From Clusia tigrina (lineage: Eukaryota; Arthropoda; Insecta; Diptera; Clusiidae), in assembly GCA_920105625.2 (NCBI GenBank), contig OV050030.1, positions 210,164,325 through 210,228,324 on the forward strand: a DNA stretch of 64,000 nt. Direction: 5' to 3'. A program made the translations under genes and the position numbers. Positions 21,401 through 30,674 of the stretch are shown here, piece after piece. The notes below the pieces were generated by a model. That model was not told the origin of the DNA. It saw only the letters and a list, made by a program, of their open reading frames with translations, and ran no database searches. Numbering within the stretch: position 1 is the first letter of the stretch; every line of letters begins with the position of its first letter.

Positions 21401-23741
21401 ACACCACTCGCAACTTGGTGGATGTACTCTCGGGTTTCATTACCGCATGATGAGGCAAATAATAATGAGCAAGAGCGCCCGAAGGTGGAGGCGGGACCTT
21501 GACCATATGATCAAGAGTCAAGTACTCCTGTACCACGGAGTCGTATTGGTCTTTCTGCTCAGGGTTACGAAGTAACCTACCTTCATTGCGCTCGAACTGC
21601 TTTAACGCAATGTGCCGAGAAGCGCCAAGCGACTCCTCAGGCAGATGCTTTGGTTTGAACGGTAGTTCCACTACATACCGCCCAGAAGACTCTCTGTAAG
21701 TGGTCCGGGAATACAAATCCAGGCAAGCCTGGTCACCGGGTGACAACCGTTTCTCCCTAGGTGGTTCCTCCACCTCCCAGAATCTCTGCAAGAGCTCTTC
21801 AACCGGGTGGCCGGTCGTAACTTGTACTCTAGCACAGAATGTCTGTGTCGAGTTCTCAGGTATGGGTCCTGTGAGGATCCACCCAAATACAGTTTCCTGT
21901 GCAATTAATGACCCAATAACGTCACGTTTCAACCCATCAAGCATCACCATCGGGTATAAATCGCCCCCTATCAAAATGTCAACTTGTGAAGAGTTTGAAA
22001 GGCTTGGATCAGCCAGTCGTAAGCCGGCCAATTGGGCATATTGGTGCGCTGATACCCCTAGTCGGGGTAATTCGCTGGTCAAGGTGGGCAGTACTAGTGC
22101 TGACACCGGGAGCCGCACAGCACTGTCAAGAGGTGATCCCAACATTAAATCGCACGCTTTTGTCACGTTAGCTGCCACCACATTGCTCACCCCGGACACT
22201 TGGGCATGCACGGTACGCGTAGGGAGTCGCAGGCGTCGTTGGAGCTGATCAGAGATGAAAGACCCTTCCGACCCAGGGTCGATCAATGCACGGGCCATGT
22301 AATTGACTCCCTGATACCATACGTGAATGATGGCGGTACCTAGTAGCACACGTTTGGGTAGCCGACCTCGAGCTCGATATGGACCGGATCGTCCCTGGAC
22401 CGTAGCAGGTACCACTTGTGCAGCGTGGGCGAAGGAAGGTGTAGCAGGTTGAGCCAACGTGGTGGCCGCGTTGCGTCCGTTGGATGATCGTCTGCCTCGA
22501 GGCGGCGTCGCGCGTGGTGGGCCTCTTATGCTCCGGTTCGGGAGCGGCTCACGGTGTAGCAGAGTATGGTGCCGCTCTTGACACGTAAAACATCGGTATT
22601 TACTCGTGCAATTGGACACACGATGATCCCCCTTCAAACAATTCACGCACAAGTGGAAGCGATTCACCCATCCCCATCGCTCTGATACATCAGCGTCGAT
22701 GAAAGTAGAGCAGTGAGAGACCCGATGGCCTGGTAGTGTGCATATCTTACACCCTTCCGGACTGACCAACGCCTGATGAGCCTGCACGCGGCTATTGCGG
22801 AGTGGTGTTGAGTGGCTCCCCCCAGGCTCCCGCGCATGCTCCGTCTGGCAGACATCAGAGACCGCTTCCAAAGTTTGGAATCGTTTCGAGAGGAATTCCT
22901 CCATCGCCACCCAAGTCGGGATATCCGCATGATCTGCAAGGGACTGCTCCCAGAGAGAAAGGGTCCTCTCCGGCAACCGAATGGAACTCCAGTATATAAA
23001 AATTGGATCCCAACTGCTTACATCCACCGACAGCTCCTTCAATGCCATAATGCAGTTGCTCATTTCCCGCTGCAGCCTTTTTAGCTCCGACCCATTTTCT
23101 CTGCCTATGGTACGCATTGTGAATAGGGACTTCAGCTGACAATTAATGAGTTTCCGCCGATTTTCGTATCGTGCCGTAAGCCCCGCCCACGCCTGTTCAA
23201 AACCGCTATTGGTTAGTTGGCATTGGTCCACGATTTCTCGCGCCTCCCCCCTAGTCTTTGCTCTCAGGTGATACAACCGCTCGATGTTAGATAACCGGGC
23301 GTTCCGTAGGAACAGCGCCGTGAACATATCACGGAAGGTGATCCATTTGGAGTACTCCCCCCCGAAAATCTCAATATCACAAGGAGGCACCGGAATAGTG
23401 TGGGATTGAGAAGACAGCTCAGCCGACGCTTCGGAAGGCACTGTTGGAGAGACGGTCAGGGATTGTATTAGTCCACCGATCCGAGCATGACCCTGTTTGT
23501 ACATGGCAAAACTTGCTGCGAATCGTTGCCGTATAGACTCTTTAATGGCTACGCATTTCTCGTCTAAATTTGCTTCAATGACCGCTGCAGCCTTCGCCTC
23601 CTTCAACGCCTGCCATAAGTCTGCCAATTCAGTTAGATCAAGGCGAAGATAGTCGAGATTTTGAGGGGCGGAAGAGTTCCGCTCGAACTCAAGAACGAAC
23701 GCGGTCAGGCTATCAGCCGCGTCTATCAGCGGAGTCAGCAT
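18462..23741 (-). CDS. BEL/Pao gag-pol polyprotein, intact
   Basis: A single open frame. The frame opens at a TTG (23,792) just after an in-frame TAG; the first ATG is at 23,741 (MLTPLIDAADSL) and is taken as the start, giving about 1759 residues. Order: helical gag; the DUF1759-type gag region (IEIFGGEYSKWITFRDMF, about 120-245); three Cys/His motifs (about 330-395); aspartic protease (ALIDPGSEGSFI, Pro in place of the usual Ser or Thr after the Asp, about 485); RT with GDLQKMYRQI and catalytic YVDD (about 820-905); RNase H (FHAFCDASQAAYAAALY, about 1070-1200); integrase with HGG...C-x2-C zinc part, D (GVDFAGPF), D (YSDNGKNF) and E (GLWEAAVKS) (about 1370-1580); and the BEL-type C-terminal domain (LTPGHFLVGGPL, NEWRLGRI). 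All catalytic residues are present. Copies RNA to DNA and integrates it. Confidence 0.95.
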   Translation of the reverse strand: MLTPLIDAADSLTAFVLEFERNSSAPQNLDYLRLDLTELADLWQALKEAKAAAVIEANLDEKCVAIKESIRQRFAASFAMYKQGHARIGGLIQSLTVSPTVPSEASAELSSQSHTIPVPPCDIEIFGGEYSKWITFRDMFTALFLRNARLSNIERLYHLRAKTRGEAREIVDQCQLTNSGFEQAWAGLTARYENRRKLINCQLKSLFTMRTIGRENGSELKRLQREMSNCIMALKELSVDVSSWDPIFIYWSSIRLPERTLSLWEQSLADHADIPTWVAMEEFLSKRFQTLEAVSDVCQTEHAREPGGSHSTPLRNSRVQAHQALVSPEGCKICTLPGHRVSHCSTFIDADVSERWGWVNRFHLCVNCLKGDHRVSNCTSKYRCFTCQERHHTLLHREPLPNRSIRGPPRATPPRGRRSSNGRNAATTLAQPATPSFAHAAQVVPATVQGRSGPYRARGRLPKRVLLGTAIIHVWYQGVNYMARALIDPGSEGSFISDQLQRRLRLPTRTVHAQVSGVSNVVAANVTKACDLMLGSPLDSAVRLPVSALVLPTLTSELPRLGVSAHQYAQLAGLRLADPSLSNSSQVDILIGGDLYPMVMLDGLKRDVIGSLIAQETVFGWILTGPIPENSTQTFCARVQVTTGHPVEELLQRFWEVEEPPREKRLSPGDQACLDLYSRTTYRESSGRYVVELPFKPKHLPEESLGASRHIALKQFERNEGRLLRNPEQKDQYDSVVQEYLTLDHMVKVPPPPSGALAHYYLPHHAVMKPESTSTKLRVVFNASQATTSTLSLNDVLYTGPTLQADLTQLIVRWRMFQFVFNGDLQKMYRQIRVAPKHTPYQRIVFRASPAASVSDYELQTVTFGVNCAPYLAIRTLEQLATDVEEDLPLAARVLRECMYVDDALVGTHDVNAAIQTRDELIRALDSAGFSMRKWTANTEAILSSLPPDHLLREDFLKLDEASLTKTLGIRWNAKTDHFYFHLQPICFDPRATKRKVLSIIAQLFDPAGWLAPVVIVAKILMQQIWGDKTDWDESLTLASSNRWKEFLGAYDDISQIRIPRWVGSAPDVDIQFHAFCDASQAAYAAALYVRCQYDDIVTSHLLVAKSRVAPLKTLSLPRLELCGAVLLSELVAALRTRVGVTSNNLFCWTDSTIVLAWLQKSPHMWKTFVANRVTTISSKVGVECWRHVRSADNPADLASRGVTPAALLHSHLWWNGPGWLIHDSNSWPQPSKIANPDALEEQRNVATHTIQVKQHDDLMLRFSSLPRALRVVCYIQRFFRYAIRKRRDHAPPPGSPITTAEIVAATLLVTTITQQMYYPEEYERLQNGQPISNSSSLLTLNPFLHSDGSIRVNGRLAHSTQIPFSERHPQILPYHGQFTRLLVEFIHQISLHGGNQFMLRLLRTQYWVPRAKVLVKGTILRCKTCLVEKKRRLSQIMAPLPPERTTLSRPFATAGVDFAGPFEIKTFQGRGCKMTKGYVCIFVCFATKAAHLEATTDLTTQAFLAALSRFIGRRGCPHNIYSDNGKNFVGAEKVVRMEFARVIREAKDQATTQHWFHQLKWHFIPPNAPHMGGLWEAAVKSFKHHFKRVGGQIRYTYEELATVLARVEACLNSRPISALSDDPDDLQPLTPGHFLVGGPLLAPAVSEESTPFLSILNRWRRLQVLSQQFSIRWKHEYLLECQRRTKWKTIQDNAANGDLVVLQDDHVPPNEWRLGRITEVHPGSDGRVRVAKVRTARGTVTRPVNKMVLLPRAGVQAE

Positions 23742-25037
23742 AGTTGCAGACCGCTTGACCTGAGAACGCAGCTCAATGATGGCAAAACGCAAGCAAAACC
23801 CAGGAAAACACTACACCTTCACGTCGACACACCCAGTTACCCAGCTATATGTGTACCCAGCTGGCCTGCTAACGTGACCGGTGTAACACCCGCCTTATTT
23901 TCACCAAAGAGACCACACAACGCAAAAGACACTCCCCAGTAGGAATGAACTACGTGAAGCCTAGGCAATGACGACAGCACTGAGCAACCACAATTGAAAA
24001 GCAAAGAAATTGAAGTATAACCCCAACTTGAGATACCCAACGCAGCGCTATGAGCTGCTGTATGTGACCCGGACCTTGCGTCGCTCGTGGGTTCACTGAT
24101 ACAGGGTTATAAAATGACAAAGAGACAGTACAAGTTGGCAGCGCTGCGAGCTGCGAAACTATGACGTACGGAGAGCAACGAGTGCACGTATGTTTCAGCG
24201 CCGTAATATGGGGATGTTTAAGCACCGCTGGCACACGGTTTGCTGTAAAAAGGCGTCGGCAGCGCTGTGAGCTGCGGACTGCGAACCTAATTACACCGCA
24301 CTCGTGTCGAAAGTGTCGATCCTCCACCACGTTAACGGTTGTTGACCCGTTAGTCCGAAAAACCTACCGGCAACGGGATAAGTTACCGGTTATCAGCAAC
24401 GGTACACAACGTACAGTAACCAGGCTCTGGGCAGCGCAGTGAGCTGTAGACTCCCCCGCCAATGCAGAAGCAAGAACAATATGCTCCCACCGCTTACTGG
24501 CACCACGAAGCGACTTCACCGCGGCGATACACGCACGCAATACGGATAACCCGAACAGCTGACCCACAAGAGTTGTGAGTGTGACACCCGCCTTAATTCG
24601 TTTCAACGAACAAAGCAACACTCAAAAGTAGGGCATTGACTGCACAACGGAGCAGCGGATAGCGGCAATGGCAATAGCATGCACAGCGGCTGTGCGAAAA
24701 TCTGCACACAAGCAGTTGTACACAGCTTATCGTAACCGGCGTCGGCAGCGCTTTGAGCTGCAGACTGCGAACCGAATTACGCAGCGGCCGTGCTGAGAAT
24801 TTAACAAATGTAAATTCCAGTACCTGCTGCTGTGCCGAATCCACACACACGCACACACTCACACAAGTGACGATACGGAAATGTACCGTTTGCCGCGACG
24901 ACCGTACCCAAACGCGAATGACGCGATAAAGAATAGCGAATCAAAAAAAAATATGTGTTCAATATTGCAATTACAGAAATGGTTTAATAATATATTACAT
25001 AAAAATAAATATTAAGCACTTACCGGACGCAGCTGTG
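23742..25037 (-). promoter_or_regulatory. long BEL/Pao leader with five hairpin-forming repeats
   Basis: About 1.3 kb separates the primer site from the gag ATG. Five imperfect copies of GCAGCGCTNTGAGCTGC occur at about 24,042-24,058, 24,138-24,154, 24,259-24,275, 24,430-24,446 and 24,754-24,770. Each has GCAGC and GCTGC (or a close variant) as inverted arms, able to form a short stem. Three copies extend to GAGCTGC-GACTGCGAACC-like sequence. Leaders of LTR elements often hold packaging and dimerisation signals, so repeated stems here fit such a role; this is inference. Confidence 0.65.
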
Positions 25038-25055
25038 ATCCGGCTCGAAGGACCA
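25038..25055 (-). promoter_or_regulatory. primer binding site, tRNA-Tyr type
   Basis: Directly inside the 5' LTR the minus strand reads TGGTCCTTCGAGCCGGAT. Its complement, ATCCGGCTCGAAGGACCA, is the 3' end of fly tRNA-Tyr, whose acceptor stem starts CCTTCGA. The match starts at the LTR edge without a gap. The tRNA assignment is from memory of tRNA sequences and should be confirmed. Confidence 0.8.
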
Positions 25056-25614
25056 TGTTGCGCTGTGTGGACACGCTTTCCAATTCCATTTTAAATTGTT
25101 TAAATAAATTAGTTTTTTGTTACCTTTAAATTTTCACTTTTAATTTTAGTGTCTGAGAAAAGTGGCAATGCAAAGATCCTTTTCTTTTAAAGGGTAAAAA
25201 TTACAGATCACTTAAAATTTATTTGCCTAAATTACAGTTTTTCTTAGAACTTATACTTAAACTTTATTTGCCGAAATTACAGTTTTTCTTAGAACTTATA
25301 CTTAAACTTTATTTGCCGAAATTACAGTTTTCCTTAGAACTTATACTTCTCACACTTAAATGCTTTCTTTAACGTCTGTCACACGTTTCGTGATTGACTG
25401 CCGGACATCAACTGGTTCGGCACGCAGTATTGCCGACCAGCTCTCCTCCGCTGCTTGCGTCAGCACTCTCCTCAAAATAAAGATGGCTGCGGCCTGCTAC
25501 ACGACTTTGGCGGGACCCAATGAGGCGAATTCTCTCCGCACTGAGCCCCGCGCAGAGTCGCATGGTGACGGTGAGCAGGCAGCAGCCGTTGACAGGAGGG
25601 CTCCGGCGCGAACA
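25056..25614 (-). repeat. BEL/Pao 5' LTR
   Basis: 559 bp, the same sequence as the 3' LTR, including the three 45-bp units (about 25,212-25,350). Transcription of the element should start inside it and run leftward. Absence of visible differences between the LTRs implies a recent insertion. Confidence 0.95.
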
Positions 25615-25619
25615 GAAGG

Positions 25620-26700
25620 AATCCCACTGATTGTAATTCCCTAGTAGATGCCTTAGATAAAAAGCAAATTAATTCGAGATTGTCCGCTGAGCTCCAGGTT
25701 CTCATTTGTTTGATTTTAAAGTTCGAAACAGAGGATATGATCAGATGTCCAAAGTTGATGCATTGGGCATATTGCCAATTATTTCCTCTATTATCCACTA
25801 AGATGTTGATCTAAATATACAGATTACTCAGTCGCGGGATTCACTGATAAACAATCTAAAGAAGAAGTTAAAAGAAACTGATGATGGACTAGTTTGGTGT
25901 TAGTAGACAAAATCGCCAGATGTATGTGCCAAAGGAAATGGAACATAGTTTGATGAGAGCAGTGCACGAGAATTATGAACATCTAGGGATAGTCAGATCC
26001 AAAAACATTATTAGTTTCCACTAATGCGTGAAAAATTGAACATGCTTAATCGTAATTGCTTCAAGTGCATTTTTGCAATGCTGAAAAAGAAATGCATTGC
26101 CAAGAAGTATTGAGCGTAATTTGTGCAGAATTCCAAAAATGCTGGAACAGTGGGATACTCAGCAGATCGATCTTTTTGATGCGCTGGAAACCGTCAGCTC
26201 TAAAATGAAGCATGTATTAGTTGTTATCGATGCTCTTACCAAATTTACAAAATTGTATGCCGTCAATACCAGCTCAAAAGAAACCACATGCTCCATGAAA
26301 AATTACTTTCTAGATTGCATTGCCGAGGAACAGGTTTTACGTCCAGTGATTTTAAAGAGTTAAAGAGTGTAAGGAAAATTGTACTACACGCATTGTGAAT
26401 GAAGTGGCATCTCATCCATCTAATGGTCAAGTTGACAGAGTTAATCGCACTTTAAAGGCTATTCCTTCAAAGATAACCGTACCCATGAGTCATGCTGACT
26501 GGAAGAAGAGGTTAGTTAATTGGCTCTCACTGTATGACAAAGCAGTCACCTAGTATGTTATTGTTTGGTGTTGACCAACGAGGCCAGTTGTTGATGAGTT
26601 GACAGATTAAATGCATGATAAATATTCAAAGGAAACTGAGAACTTGAGTGAATTTATAAGCCGGAGCAGAAGAAATTATTCAGAGGATCGCTGATGAAAG
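25620..26700 (+). pseudogene. Gypsy 1 integrase part, dead
   Basis: Continuation of Gypsy 1 after the BEL/Pao insertion. Fragments in several frames: end of the RNase H duplicate, a stretch around 25,940-26,100 with the MREKLNMLNRNCFKC zinc-region remains, the integrase core with VVIDALTKFTKLYAV (about 26,221-26,265) and ASHPSNGQVDRVNRTLKA (about 26,408-26,462). The residue usually Glu in NGQVERVNR is Asp here and also in the second copy at 35.6 kb. Stops and frameshifts are frequent. Matching to the second copy ends near 26,705. Confidence 0.85.
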
Positions 26701-26705
26701 GCATA

Positions 26706-27972
26706 GGCCGCTCAGAACCAATGATAAACAAACCTATCCATATAGCCAACTAATGATAAACAAAGACTTTTTGTGGACGTTTGAAAATTTGACTTTTAAG
26801 TGTCGCTTCTCTGTGTTCTCTGCTTATACCACTTCCAAATAGCATTAAAGTTGCAAGTGACAGAAAGCAAAAGCGGCAACAGAAACAAAATCCAGTGCAT
26901 TTGCAACAGAAACAAAATCAACAAACGAATTTGTAACATATTAGCTACAGAATTTAACGACAGAAAATTTGTGTTTGGCGATAGAACACAACCCACTCAT
27001 CGTGAGTTGTTTCTGTAGCAGAAATCATCAGACATATTAAAGTAATCGTTGGTGCCATCAACATAAATGCATTTTAATGATTTTAAATTTGTAGTTTGTA
27101 ATAATTATGATTTGTGAATAATGTATTTTAACAATTAGTAAATTTGGTTTCAACAAACAATTCTATATACACAATTTCCTCACCTCATTTGCAAAACTCT
27201 ACTTCGAGGGCAACAGAACTTCCTAACTTACAGCAGACGGGTAATTTTTATTTAGGAACATTTAATATAAAATAATTCTTTTTCAATGTGAGAGATTAAT
27301 AAAACGTTGAAGGAAAATTAGTTGTCTACATAACAGAATAATTTTGTTCCTATTTTATTACAAAATTAAATGGTATCTTATTTACTGTCCAGCTTGTTCC
27401 CAAAAGTTAACAAAACATTGCATATAATTCCTCTTCACCATAGACAACCAATTCTTTTTCCATGTCCGCGAGTAAATTATTTGCCTTTTCAATAAATATA
27501 ATGAAAAAATTCTCGATCATCGACCATTTTCTTGTGAATTCTGTTTCTATCTCTGTGTCTGTTTCGGCTTTATGTGGCTGCACGAGCATCGCAAACAGAA
27601 ACAGAATTGGCTCCAGAAATAATAGTTGTCTGTTTCTGCTTTATGTGGCTGCACGAGCAACGCAAACAGAAACAGAATTGGCTACAGAAATAATAATTGT
27701 CTGTTCTGTTTCTGATTCTGTTACTGCGTCTGTTTTATGTGACTCTGCACCTTAAGGAAAACGAGCAGCAAATATGGAATATTGATATTTTTCTGGTCAT
27801 CGAATTTGAAAATATATCGGTATATCAAAATCAAAAATCAATCATTCAATACTTTATTATAAGCCCAAGAAAATATTTGTTTATAATGATCATCAATCTA
27901 TGAATATAAATTTCTAAATAGAATAACTTCAAATAGACAAAATAAACTCCTTTAGCTATTTTTGTATACTAG
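26706..27972. other. non-coding stretch with ACAGAAAC-rich repeats
   Basis: AT-rich sequence without a convincing gene. Short motifs related to ACAGAAACAAAATC recur at about 26,850-26,930, and their complement (TGTTTCTG) at about 27,540-27,720, so the ends could fold on each other. Inside is a 74-bp tandem repeat described separately. No terminal repeats could be fixed. Confidence 0.5.
27559..27735. repeat. 74-bp tandem repeat, about 2.5 units
   Basis: The unit starts TCTGTTTC(G/T)GCTTTATGTGG and holds GCTGCACGAGCA(T/A)CGCAAAC; two full units at about 27,559-27,632 and 27,633-27,707, then a partial third unit with changes. It is non-coding. Confidence 0.75.
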
Positions 27973-28410
27973 AAATGCATCGGGTTGAAAGTCAATGTTC
28001 GGAATACTGCGATCAATTCGAAAAATGAAAGTGATCCTTGGGTACAATACGAACAAAAAAGGATCAACGCAAAGAAAATAATATTGAAAATCAAAGTGCC
28101 ATGGTACCATCCGAGCGTTGAAATCAAAAATGCGATGAGAAGCGACTTCGCCGATGGCACACTGAGGAAAATAGAAAATCTTACTTTACGGTACGTTTCT
28201 GCTTTCAGGGCCTTTTCTTCTTTAATATACATTTCATAATTGCAGCGAGTATTTGAAATCCAAGCAACTCAAAAGCGAAAATTTGTACAATATTTTTAAA
28301 GTCCTTCTGCAAATAGAAGACACGTTTAATATGTCCCAGTATACACTGTTGGTCCAGGAGAATGCGATTATAGAGTGCGTTGGGCGCAATTTAAAAAAAT
28401 CGTTGAAGCG
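27973..28410 (+). pseudogene. host gene fragment resembling MOV10/Armitage RNA helicase, two exons
   Basis: Exon 1 runs from about 27,973 (possible acceptor TACTAG before it) to 28,190. The intron is 28,191-28,245 (55 bp, GTACGT...TTGCAG). Exon 2 runs 28,246-28,410, with TAA in frame at 28,412 or a donor (GTAAAT) at 28,411. The splice restores one frame: ...KVPWYHPSVEIKNAM...LTLR / EYLKSKQLKSENLYNIFKVLLQIEDTF... The pattern of a W/Y-P segment followed by Y..F..LL.IE and M..Y is that of the region ahead of the helicase core in MOV10-family proteins, which include fly Armitage of the piRNA pathway. No helicase motifs follow, because at about 28,500 the sequence turns into a LINE. It is either a broken gene copy or exons of a gene spread over the repeats. 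The family call is from motif memory only. Confidence 0.45.
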
Positions 28411-28527
28411 GTAAATAAATAACGCGCGAATCGAATGTTTTTCTTATTCTTCTTTGGTCCTACCTTGAAGGCCTGAATACAATAATGCGAGAGTCCGAGA
28501 CGAGAGCGAGACCGAGTCTCGGCCGGC

Positions 28528-29912
28528 TAGTGCGAATAGCAGTTTTGAGGGTTTTCCTAGCAGCTTGGAGATCTTCTCTTTCGGCACTCGCGGATCCTAC
28601 ACGCCTGGCCCTAGTGTACTTTCTTCTACACCGCAGATAGACCAGTCTGAACTGAGCTATTTCCTCTCACAAAAGCCGGTTGTCAATTTTACTCCTTTAT
28701 CCAGCTCGAACAGAAGCCCTCCTGCTCTTGTTTTCCGGATCAAACGCACCTTGGTCTGTGAATCCTCTCGTTTGACATTGCAGCGGATGCTTTTCAGTAC
28801 ATCCGCATATTTGAAACGCTCTGCTGGTTTGATAAGGATGGCTTCGGACTTTGGTTTTGTCTCCTTTGTCCGATGTCTTCCTTGCATTGTTTGCTCGCGA
28901 CTTATCGCTGTCGCCCACGGAATTCTTTGCTGTGGAATTTTCTTGTGACAGTTTGCCACCCATCGGCCTTACTTTCACAGAATTCTTTCCATCTTCTGGT
29001 TCTGCTGGGCTAGAAGCTGCTCGTTTGGGTCTAGCCATCGTCGGTTTTGCTGAGACGCTTGTCAGGGCCTTGTGCCGCAGTTTCGGTTCCGTAACAAATT
29101 TACACTCGTTCTCTTTTTCCGTCCAGTTTCGCCGATAGCTTTCCATTACGTCGAAAATCTCGTCTAGCTCGGATACTCCGGTCTTTACGTCCATGCTCAC
29201 GTTCTTCTGCTTGATCATGGCTTGTTTCATCTTCGTCAAGACTTTCCGACATTTCGTGAGAACTTCGTCTTCTGCCGTTCTCATCTTTATGATAAATTCC
29301 TCTGAACTGACGGGACATTTCATCAAGAATGGAGTGGGATTTCCAGAAGACTCCTGCTCTTGTTGGTTAGCTTTTGCACCCAAAGGCGTTTGGTTCGCGG
29401 GAGGTATGATGCCCAATTTGTTACTCGCTCCATCTACCGGTGTTATTCACTTGAGGTTGTTGCTGATTTGTTACTCCTTTTTCTGACGATCGCATAATTT
29501 TGCTACTTCTTCTAGAGCAGCGTCCCCTTTCTGGATCGCTTGGATTTACTTTCTGGTGTATTTGAGGCTGAGGTTGTTTTTGTTGTTTTGTTGTTTGCTG
29601 AGGTGTATTCCTTTTATATGGGTCGCCGCTTCAAGCCGCTATCTCCGTTCGTTGTACAGTCGCTTTGAAAATATCCACGAGGTTATCTATGCGAGCAGGG
29701 CATTCCACCGAGGGTTGGCACAAGTCTTCATGAGAACTTGTACTCAGAGCCAGGATAAGCGTTGGTCAGGATTGATGCTCAACTGACCCTGCACCGCCAA
29801 CTTAATGGTGACTCAACATCGAACGTACTTGAAGACCCACCACGGTTTTAACGAGATGGAGGCAGCTACTGCATTAGCCCGAAAGCCATTTCCACACGAT
29901 ATCACTCTGGTG
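28528..29912 (-). mobile_element. R1-clade LINE, copy 2, shorter
   Basis: Minus-strand copy matching 5979-7660. ORF2 is reduced to about 140 bp of linker (28,528-28,667), joined directly to gag at 28,668, so bases equal to about 6114-6421 of copy 1 are missing. Gag (28,668-29,416) and 5' UTR follow. Left of 28,528 the sequence is unrelated to copy 1. Confidence 0.85.
28668..29416 (-). pseudogene. R1-clade ORF1 (gag), copy 2
   Basis: Same layout as the gag at 6380-7171: FIIKMRTAEDEVLTKCRKVL helix, charged low-complexity middle, YADVLKSIRCNVKREDSQTK segment, ending at KLTTGFCE, where a deletion joins it to ORF2 linker. A frame change near 28,950 separates the two halves, at the same place as in copy 1 (near 6700), so this break is shared. 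The zinc knuckles are missing. Confidence 0.8.
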
Positions 29913-30235
29913 TACTGAGGTAACGGAATAGTGCAGCTACCAGCCCAAGGTAGACAGTTCATATGTGTTTTCAAATCATTATCCTAAGGGCATATAGCAT
30001 CAGTTTTCTTTTACTCTCCCACGATGCCATCTGTGAATGGATGGGGAGCACTTCTTTAGACGGTTCCTACTCGTCTTGTCACAAGCGTTTCTCAGAGTTT
30101 ACAGACATTTTCAGTCTCATTCTCCTCGCTTGCCGCTCTTGGTCGGGGACTACTTATTGGTTATTCGCAGCTAACCTACTCTGATAGGCCGTTCACTATC
30201 CGCCACCAGTGACCCCCACTGTAGCCTGAGCTTAA
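29913..30235. other. 323 bp present only in the second block copy
   Basis: Copy 1 passes straight from the R1 5' UTR (about 7660) to a junction sequence (about 7667). Copy 2 holds an extra 323 bp starting GTACTGAGGTAACGGAATAG. No coding signal or terminal repeats are seen. It may be the true 5' end of the R1-clade element, lost from copy 1, or an insertion. Confidence 0.5.
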
Positions 30236-30674
30236 AACCGTACAAAGACTGAAATTGACGAACTCGAAAAGTTTATTAATATCGATGAACAGATAAACAG
30301 ATTCGATGCAGGTGCTCTGCAGTCAATTATCATGGCAAATTATATAATGACAACATGTGTACATCAGAAAGTCCATAGTTATTCTATTTTATTATTTTAT
30401 TTCTTTAAGCAATTCATATTTATTGTGACAACTCATATGGAGACTAACAATTATTAAATATATCTTAAAACTATACAACAATGTATCGCTGCTCCTTACC
30501 ACTGTATGGAGAACAATAATTAAATATATCTTAAAACTAGACAACAATGTATCGCTGCTCCTTACCACTGTATGGAGAAGATATTAGTGGACACTTATTA
30601 TTTTAGAAAAACAAGAAAAAATAAAAATAAAAGTAATTATAGAAATTAGTAATGATGGCTTATTAAATAATAGT

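Larger units (their letters stand above)
16931..25614 (-). mobile_element. BEL/Pao LTR retrotransposon, apparently intact and young
   Basis: 8684 bp on the minus strand with 559-bp LTRs at both ends that look identical by eye. The 5-bp target duplication GAAGG (16,926-16,930 and 25,615-25,619) sits inside Gypsy 1, and the empty site is preserved in the neighbouring tandem unit at about 16,688. A primer binding site touches the 5' LTR and a purine tract touches the 3' LTR. Gag-pol is one uninterrupted frame. A second ORF with zinc knuckles lies between pol and the 3' LTR. Of all elements in the window, this is the only one that could still be active. Confidence 0.95.

Noticed and set aside
23742..23792. 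Gag-pol start at 23,792
   Set aside because: The codon there is TTG and follows an in-frame TAG; the first ATG is at 23,741.
24161..24442. Frames of 80-130 codons on both strands in the BEL/Pao leader
   Set aside because: No similarity to each other or to known domains, no consistent start, and they overlap the hairpin repeats. At most upstream ORFs.
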